Below the pieces are notes generated by a model, which had not been told where the DNA came from, did not search any database, and saw only the letters and a list, made by a program, of their open reading frames with translations. From the NCBI GenBank assembly GCA_014380505.1, contig JACMJT010000560.1, positions 1 to 20,691 on the forward strand: a stretch of DNA of 20,691 bases, written 5' to 3'. The translations under genes were made by a program, and so were the position numbers. Below, one piece after another: positions 17,201 to 20,691 of this stretch (the first letter of the stretch is position 1; the number at the start of each line of letters is the position of its first letter). This stretch comes from Hyphomicrobiales bacterium (lineage in GTDB: Bacteria > Pseudomonadota > Alphaproteobacteria > Rhizobiales > Aestuariivirgaceae).

Positions 17201-17256
17201 ACTTCCAAAAACGGCGCATCGGACGGTATTGTGAAAACTCTGGGAGGGCGGCCCAT
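14230..17256 (-). CDS. addB: AddB, double-strand break repair nuclease subunit (alphaproteobacterial type)
   Basis: AddB is the second subunit of the AddAB break-resection enzyme. The 1008 residues begin with an inactive helicase-like part: VFTIPSDAPFLEVLARAVL (7-25) stands where a P-loop would be, and I see no Walker A. VTILVPTRRAARDLE follows at about 45-59. VVILGGLNEGRWP and WLNRPMREALGM lie in the middle. The C-terminal nuclease domain shows RGMLFHQIIADFL, CRADRIDIL, IIDYKTGAVPSG (Asp886-Tyr-Lys888) and LAPQLTLQSAIL. The protein ends in the typical EFDHLSRYREWS. Only one Cys follows the DYK motif, so the iron-sulfur cluster of Bacillus AddB is absent, as expected for this group. The ATG at 17256 lies 9 bases after the murU stop; addA overlaps the end by 4 bases. 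Confidence 0.95.
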   Translation of the reverse strand: MGRPPRVFTIPSDAPFLEVLARAVLKGFPSEAASAPSPFDIARVTILVPTRRAARDLERIFFEVNDGNSLLLPRISPIGDIDEELSEPPEFLRSVIDAALPGAISPIGRDLILMDLIGEWARINPQERLAKEIVSSPRQMVTLAVSLAEFLDSLETEDIDPARIADLYGIESARHREAILGFLALIREKLPARLLEKHLLGPKARRSLLLRREAILLAENQTPWPIIAAGSTGSIPAARELLGTIAGLPNGAVVLPGLDTHMDEESWLELGAQHPQFILKQFLAEIAVARDEVALMPGCPTGWRSWLASEIMRPTATSEKWRSIVCTQRESISRALEKLEVVDAHHVPEEATAIALILRSVLETPGKTASLITADRELARRVKQQLANWGIDVDDSAGEPLIRFGGATFLSLLIDVIVGGCEPGILLTFFKHHLCRLGFDRDAAYGAVDVIELTVFRGCFIAPPLAELANAVRNARKAVELDPHIHPAIKRKTEADWMAAASYADKASACLMPLMEIGEQGLGTHLEMLVRCCELAAGSIFWDGEEGETLRALVDDLKREAGTLATCSFATAATLLKYYMSVTPFRRKSRPQGRLAILGLIEARLTRPDVVILGGLNEGRWPAAPDPGPWLNRPMREALGMQQPERDIGQTAHDFAQALGCKEVYLTWSRRVGDAPAIQSRWILRLQTLVKAAGFTHWFESSRKWQSLAARFDDPIVVRPCERPKPCPPKNARPKHMSVTRVETLIRDPYAFYVNQVLGLRPLDEISVAPDMAQRGMLFHQIIADFLKTFPESLPSESSEYLLRRGLHHFSPLISHPEAGIFWWPQFERIAEWLVTEETKQRQSVSRVYSEIDGRLEFPIAGQPFTLICRADRIDILADGDARIIDYKTGAVPSGPQVAAGLAPQLTLQSAILEAGGYPTLGKLQSREIAYVKLSGGDPAGEVIIPKLKQPVMDCARRQLSGLISLLTAYQDQQQAYLPRAMVEKEDEEREFDHLSRYREWSVSGEAA

Positions 17257-17265
17257 CAGAGGGTT

Positions 17266-17976
17266 CTACTCCAACAACGCGCTTTCCGCTTCGCCAATCG
17301 CATCCGGCGTACCGACGTGAACCCATCTCCCGGTATGTGAAATGCCGAAGAGCCGGCCTTTGTGGATTGCTTGGTCCCAGAGCAGATTCATCGAGAATTT
17401 TCCTGGCGGTGCGCCTTGGAAGAGGCGCGGATGAACCAGATAGGCACCGATATAGACCAAGGCAACGGTCCCAGCGGGAGGGCGGCTCAACCGGCCATCG
17501 TCTGCCAGAATAAAATCGCCTGTGCCGCCGTAGCCCAAAGTCCTTTCCCTGGGGCAAAGGAGAAGGATGCAGTCCATGGTATCGTCATCCCAGTTTCTGC
17601 GCAGCCGCTCCAACGCCGGCACGGTCCCATCGATCCAGAAACTGTCGCTGTTTATCACAAAGAATGGCGTTTCACCCAGCAACGGCAAGGCGTGAGCGAT
17701 ACCGCCACCGGTATCGAGAAGTTGTTCGCGCTCGCTGGAAATTTCGATGCGGGGGCTTGTTTGCCGTTTTGCCCAGGCTTCAATTTGTTCCGGGAGGTAG
17801 TGGACGTTAACCACGGCCTTGTTCACTCCCGCCGCACGAAGCCGGTCGAAACCGAACTCAATCAAGGGCTTTCCCTTGATCTCAACGAGCGGTTTTGGAC
17901 GAGTGTTGGTCAGGGGCCGCATGCGAACCCCCACTCCCGCAGCCAGCACCATTGCGGTGGTTCCAACCCCGCTCAT
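17266..17976 (-). CDS. murU: N-acetylmuramate alpha-1-phosphate uridylyltransferase (MurU-like nucleotidyltransferase)
   Basis: MurU makes UDP-MurNAc from MurNAc-alpha-1-phosphate and UTP in the peptidoglycan recycling route that bypasses the fosfomycin target MurA. The 236-residue protein is a GT-A-like sugar nucleotidyltransferase. It has AMVLAAGVGVRMRPLTNTRPKPLVEI (nucleotide loop and catalytic Arg/Lys), followed by LLDTGGGIAHALPLLG and the metal-binding VINSDSFWIDG. The C-terminus ends with RWVHVGTPDAIGEAE, typical of MurU-type proteins. The ATG at 17976 overlaps the stop of the AmgK gene as ATGA; a longer frame to 18021 adds residues with no family match. Direct coupling to the AmgK kinase, which makes the substrate, is strong support for MurU over RmlA/GlmU-type functions. 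Specificity is inferred from context. Confidence 0.9.
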   Translation of the reverse strand: MSGVGTTAMVLAAGVGVRMRPLTNTRPKPLVEIKGKPLIEFGFDRLRAAGVNKAVVNVHYLPEQIEAWAKRQTSPRIEISSEREQLLDTGGGIAHALPLLGETPFFVINSDSFWIDGTVPALERLRRNWDDDTMDCILLLCPRERTLGYGGTGDFILADDGRLSRPPAGTVALVYIGAYLVHPRLFQGAPPGKFSMNLLWDQAIHKGRLFGISHTGRWVHVGTPDAIGEAESALLE

Positions 17977-19523
17977 GGTGTCCGCTTCTGGAATACGGCG
18001 GGCAGTTGAGTTTCGAACCAATGCCTCATGCGGCGGAGATCAGGGTGCTGGAGATTGCGCTCCAGGTAACCCTCGATCCTGGGAATATGTTTGAGGTACC
18101 CGTGTTTGCCGTCGCGTTTGGACAGCCGCGCGAATATCCCGAGAATCTTCGTAGCACGTTGCGCACCGAGGACGGCGAAGGCTGTTGAAAAATCGGAACG
18201 GTAAAATCCGGCTCCACCGGAGCGCAACCCGCAATAGTAGTCGAACAGCTCGTCCGCCCGTTCAACCGCAATATCGACGCGGGCATCCTGCAAGAGGGAG
18301 ACAAGGTCGTATGCAGGGTGTCCAAGCACGCAATCCTGTGTGTCAATGAGTCCTACACGGCGTATTCCAGCGCGGTCCGGGAGCCACAGAAGATTTGGCG
18401 AGTGGTAGTCGCGAAGCGTCCAACCCGGGTTCTTTGGCACAGCTAGGGGAAAGACTTCAGACCAAAGCTCGGCGAACTGGCCATGGATGGATATTGGCGC
18501 GGGAGTGCCCCGCATATGGGGCCAAAACCACGATGGCAATAGATCGGTTTCGGCCAACTGGGCGGTTTCGTCATAGGGAGGGACATGATGGGTGCGCCCG
18601 TTGCCGATGGGAACAGTGTCCGGCCAATCCCGTTTCGCCATGTCCGCAAGCAATTCAACGGCAGCCTTCATGGGCTCCCGCATGTCATGGCCCCGACCGG
18701 CCATGTGCACGAAAACATTCCGGCCCAAATCTTCGATGATCGCCAAACCGCCTGAAATGTCGAAGGCGTGAACAAGCGACGCGCTGTAGCCTATTTCGCC
18801 AAGCCGGGTGCTGACGGCCACCACGGCTCCGATATTCTCTGCCAGATGCGCCACGGCGCTGTAGGGCCTTGTGTCGCCAAGGGACGGTCCATCCGGCCGC
18901 GCCGGCATATCCATCAGGACGACAGTTCCATCGCCCTTATGGAGCAATTCGAATCGCCGGAAGGAGGCGTCTCCTTCAAAAAAGGTTCGCGCGGCACCTT
19001 GCCATGCTGTCGTGGCGATGAAGGCCTTGATTGTCTCATTCCGCTGCAACGCCCGCTGCCATGTTCCTTGGCCCGCGATCCGCAAAGTCCGGTTCGTTCC
19101 CCTGCCTGAAATAGCGATTGTCAGAATATTCGGCCATCTCACCGGGCCGAGGCGCTCTGGCCATTCTATCAAAACCACATGGTTGCTTATGAGGTCGTCC
19201 AGCCCGAGTTCATCGATCTCGGCTGGCGAATTTATCCGGTAAAGATCGGCATGAACAACCGGCAGGCGGGTTCCGTCATAGGTCTGCATGAGAGTGAATG
19301 TCGGACTGGGAATATCGAAAGCCGTCCCCTCCCGGGCAAGTCCCCGGATGAAAGCGCGCGCAAAGGTTGACTTGCCACTGCCGAGTTCGCCGTGGAGAAA
19401 TATCGCGGTGCCAACGCTTGCCAGCAGCGATAATTCCGCCGCCAAGAGCTCAAGCTCTTCCGGTGAGTGAATATCGCGCACGACAGCGAACTGCGAATCT
19501 TCAGGCGATCTTGCGGGCATCAT
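17973..19523 (-). CDS. Fusion of TsaE (t6A tRNA modification ATPase) and AmgK (MurNAc/GlcNAc kinase)
   Basis: This is one 516-residue open frame with two domains. Residues about 15-155 are TsaE, an ATPase that cycles the TsaB-TsaD complex making N6-threonylcarbamoyladenosine at tRNA A37. It shows Walker A GELGSGKST (45-53), SPTFTLMQTY (73-82), HADLYRI (91-97) and VLIEWPER (117-124). Residues about 165-516 are an aminoglycoside-phosphotransferase-fold kinase of the AmgK type: GDASFRRF (184-191) in the nucleotide region, the catalytic loop TLRDYHSPNLLWL (Asp372, Asn377) and the metal-binding LIDTQD (Asp394). AmgK phosphorylates the anomeric hydroxyl of MurNAc for MurU, which follows with an ATGA overlap. 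The ATG at 19523 lies 23 bases inside the upstream kinase gene; a second ATG at 19520 and a GTG at 19481 are alternatives. TsaE-phosphotransferase fusions are known in Alphaproteobacteria. Confidence 0.93.
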   Translation of the reverse strand: MMPARSPEDSQFAVVRDIHSPEELELLAAELSLLASVGTAIFLHGELGSGKSTFARAFIRGLAREGTAFDIPSPTFTLMQTYDGTRLPVVHADLYRINSPAEIDELGLDDLISNHVVLIEWPERLGPVRWPNILTIAISGRGTNRTLRIAGQGTWQRALQRNETIKAFIATTAWQGAARTFFEGDASFRRFELLHKGDGTVVLMDMPARPDGPSLGDTRPYSAVAHLAENIGAVVAVSTRLGEIGYSASLVHAFDISGGLAIIEDLGRNVFVHMAGRGHDMREPMKAAVELLADMAKRDWPDTVPIGNGRTHHVPPYDETAQLAETDLLPSWFWPHMRGTPAPISIHGQFAELWSEVFPLAVPKNPGWTLRDYHSPNLLWLPDRAGIRRVGLIDTQDCVLGHPAYDLVSLLQDARVDIAVERADELFDYYCGLRSGGAGFYRSDFSTAFAVLGAQRATKILGIFARLSKRDGKHGYLKHIPRIEGYLERNLQHPDLRRMRHWFETQLPAVFQKRTP

Positions 19524-20691
19524 GAAGTGGCGCCTGGAAACGGCCCCGCGAGCGGGGGCCTTCTATGGGGAAGGTGCAGAGCACCGTGGTGCCCTGATTG
19601 ATTTTCGACAGCAAGGAAACATTGCCATCGTGCAACTCTACGAAGCTCTTGACGATGGCCAGCCCCAGCCCCGGCCCCCTGTGCCCACCAGGCACGGGGC
19701 GCGATTGAAAACGTTCGAAAGCCCGCTTTTGGAAGTCGGGATCGATACCCCGGCCCGCGTCGGACACCCACATCTGAAGAGTAGCGCCGGCGCGGCGGGC
19801 GCCGATTTTCACGATTCCGCCAGCGCTTGAGAAGCCAATCGCATTGGACAAGAGATTGAAGACGATCTGTTCGATCCGCTGCGGATCGGCGATGAAGGAC
19901 GCCACATTCTCGGCAACCTCGATGTTCAGCGTGAGGTCGCGCCGTTCGATTGAGGTGGACAGTTTTTCGGCAACCGCTTGCAGCAGGGCAGAGACCTCGA
20001 TCTGTTCGAGGTTCAGTTCCATGGCGCCGGCGTCGATCGCCGAGAGATCGATGATGGCATCGATTATGTTCTTCAGCTCTTCCGACGACTTCCGGATATC
20101 GAGGACATATTCCCGTTGTTTGGCCGAAAGAGGGCCTGCGATGCCCATTTGCAGGCTCTCGGCGAACCCTAGGACGCTCGTCAGCGGGGTGCGGATTTCG
20201 TAAGACACATTCGACAGGAACATGTTTTTAAGGCGATCCGCGGCCTCCAGAGCGTCGGCGCGGTCGCGAAGGGCGCGCTCCATGCGGGCCGAGGCGGAGA
20301 TATCGGAAAAGGTCAGAAGTGTGTTGCCGTCCGGCAGGGGCACTGTTGCATATTGCAGGACCCGGTCGCCCGTCATGAGCTTGCCAGTTACTGGGTTCCG
20401 TTCCGTATCGAGACGGGTGACGCCCAGCTTGACTTCGTCCCACGCCGTAGCGGCCGCCTCGGACTGGCCGCCGCGCTTGGCCAGGCTATCGACATGGGGT
20501 TCCTGTTCGAGCATGGAGATTTCGAAATTCCAGAACTGGGCAAAAACGGGGTTGAACAGCTTGAGCCGGCCGTCGGAACCAAACAATGCGACACCCTCCT
20601 CGAGATTGTCGAGGGTTTCGCGCTGGACGCCGATCAGTTCGTTGTACCGGCTTTCAAGCTGGATTTCCTTGGTGGCGTTTTCATAGAGGTA
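19501..20691 (-). CDS. divL: DivL-like PAS-HisKA-HATPase pseudo-histidine kinase, 5'-truncated by window edge
   Basis: The frame is open from the right edge to the TGA at 19501-19503, about 396 residues, so the N-terminus is missing; the TTG at 20586 is only an internal codon. The part seen begins with a helix that leads into a PAS domain (ETLDNLEEGVALFGSDGRL). It continues with a conserved linker (TFSDISASARMERALRDR), HisKA and HATPase. In HisKA the phospho-acceptor motif reads FLSNVSYEIRTPLTSVLGF: Tyr replaces His (codon 20200-20202). The ATPase motifs remain: NLLSNAIGFSSAGG, DAGRGIDPDF, FERFQ and GPGLGLAIVKSFVELHDG. A Tyr at this position is the hallmark of DivL, which binds phosphorylated DivK and controls the CckA-CtrA cell-cycle pathway. 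Location beside tsaE also fits divL in rhizobia. The DivL name is inferred from these two points; the truncated N-terminus prevents a full check. Confidence 0.82.
   Translation of the reverse strand, partial: YLYENATKEIQLESRYNELIGVQRETLDNLEEGVALFGSDGRLKLFNPVFAQFWNFEISMLEQEPHVDSLAKRGGQSEAAATAWDEVKLGVTRLDTERNPVTGKLMTGDRVLQYATVPLPDGNTLLTFSDISASARMERALRDRADALEAADRLKNMFLSNVSYEIRTPLTSVLGFAESLQMGIAGPLSAKQREYVLDIRKSSEELKNIIDAIIDLSAIDAGAMELNLEQIEVSALLQAVAEKLSTSIERRDLTLNIEVAENVASFIADPQRIEQIVFNLLSNAIGFSSAGGIVKIGARRAGATLQMWVSDAGRGIDPDFQKRAFERFQSRPVPGGHRGPGLGLAIVKSFVELHDGNVSLLSKINQGTTVLCTFPIEGPRSRGRFQAPLHDARKIA
19542..19560 (-). other. GC-rich hairpin just upstream of the tsaE-amgK start
   Basis: Arms GGCCCC (19542-19547) and GGGGCC (19555-19560) form a perfect 6-bp GC stem with a 7-base loop, on either strand. 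On the minus-strand transcript it ends 18 bases before the ATG at 19523 and lies in the last codons of the divL-like gene. No U-run follows, so it is not a standard terminator. It could hinder ribosome access to the tsaE start or simply reflect Arg/Gly/Pro codons. Confidence 0.35.

Noticed and set aside
17362..18009. Plus-strand open frame (215 codons) opposite murU
   Set aside because: It has no motif and lies opposite a complete nucleotidyltransferase gene with an ATGA-coupled start.

Overview
This window is a stretch of alphaproteobacterial chromosome. The evidence is gene content and order: ChvI/ChvG-type two-component genes followed by a short HprK, an EIIA-Man protein and HPr; an AddAB recombination operon next to trxA; a TsaE-AmgK fusion followed by MurU; and a DivL-like sensor kinase. 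Coding DNA is dense, GC-rich and uniform. I see no IS element, phage gene, tRNA, rRNA or CRISPR array. The genus cannot be fixed from the sequence alone. No stretch longer than about 150 bases lacks a gene.

Layout. Positions 1-2184 (+) hold an rsmI-yraN-gshB operon: 16S rRNA methylation, a UPF0102 nuclease-fold protein and glutathione synthetase. The first gene is cut by the window edge. Positions 2327-4006 (+) encode a Na/Pi-cotransporter-like protein with a PhoU-like tail. It converges, with 8 bases between stop codons, on a class III aminotransferase (4015-5361, -). A GNAT acetyltransferase (5478-5942, +) diverges from the aminotransferase. Positions 6066-10447 (+) form the regulatory and envelope block: chvI, chvG, hprK, a possible 36-codon small ORF, manX (EIIA), ptsH (HPr) and a secreted L,D-transpeptidase.

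From the right edge back to 10454, everything lies on the minus strand in the transcription order divL-like kinase (cut by the window edge), tsaE-amgK fusion, murU, addB, addA, trxA. Junctions are tight: a 23-base overlap, two ATGA overlaps and a 9-base gap. The two blocks meet tail to tail, with 6 bases between the stops of the L,D-transpeptidase gene and trxA.

How the genes fit together. ChvG/ChvI would sense envelope or pH stress. HprK, HPr and EIIA form a regulatory PTS with no sugar permease visible. The L,D-transpeptidase crosslinks peptidoglycan, and AmgK plus MurU recycle peptidoglycan sugars to UDP-MurNAc. AddAB repairs double-strand breaks, and the DivL-like pseudokinase would act in cell-cycle control. 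Nearly all of this is conserved core genome. The points most worth a second look are the Tyr-for-His kinase, the apparent inversion of the divL-to-trxA block relative to the rhizobial order, the TsaE-AmgK fusion, the small ORF that fills the hprK-manX gap, and the altered signature motif of the Na/Pi protein. I did not find a convincing wholly new system.
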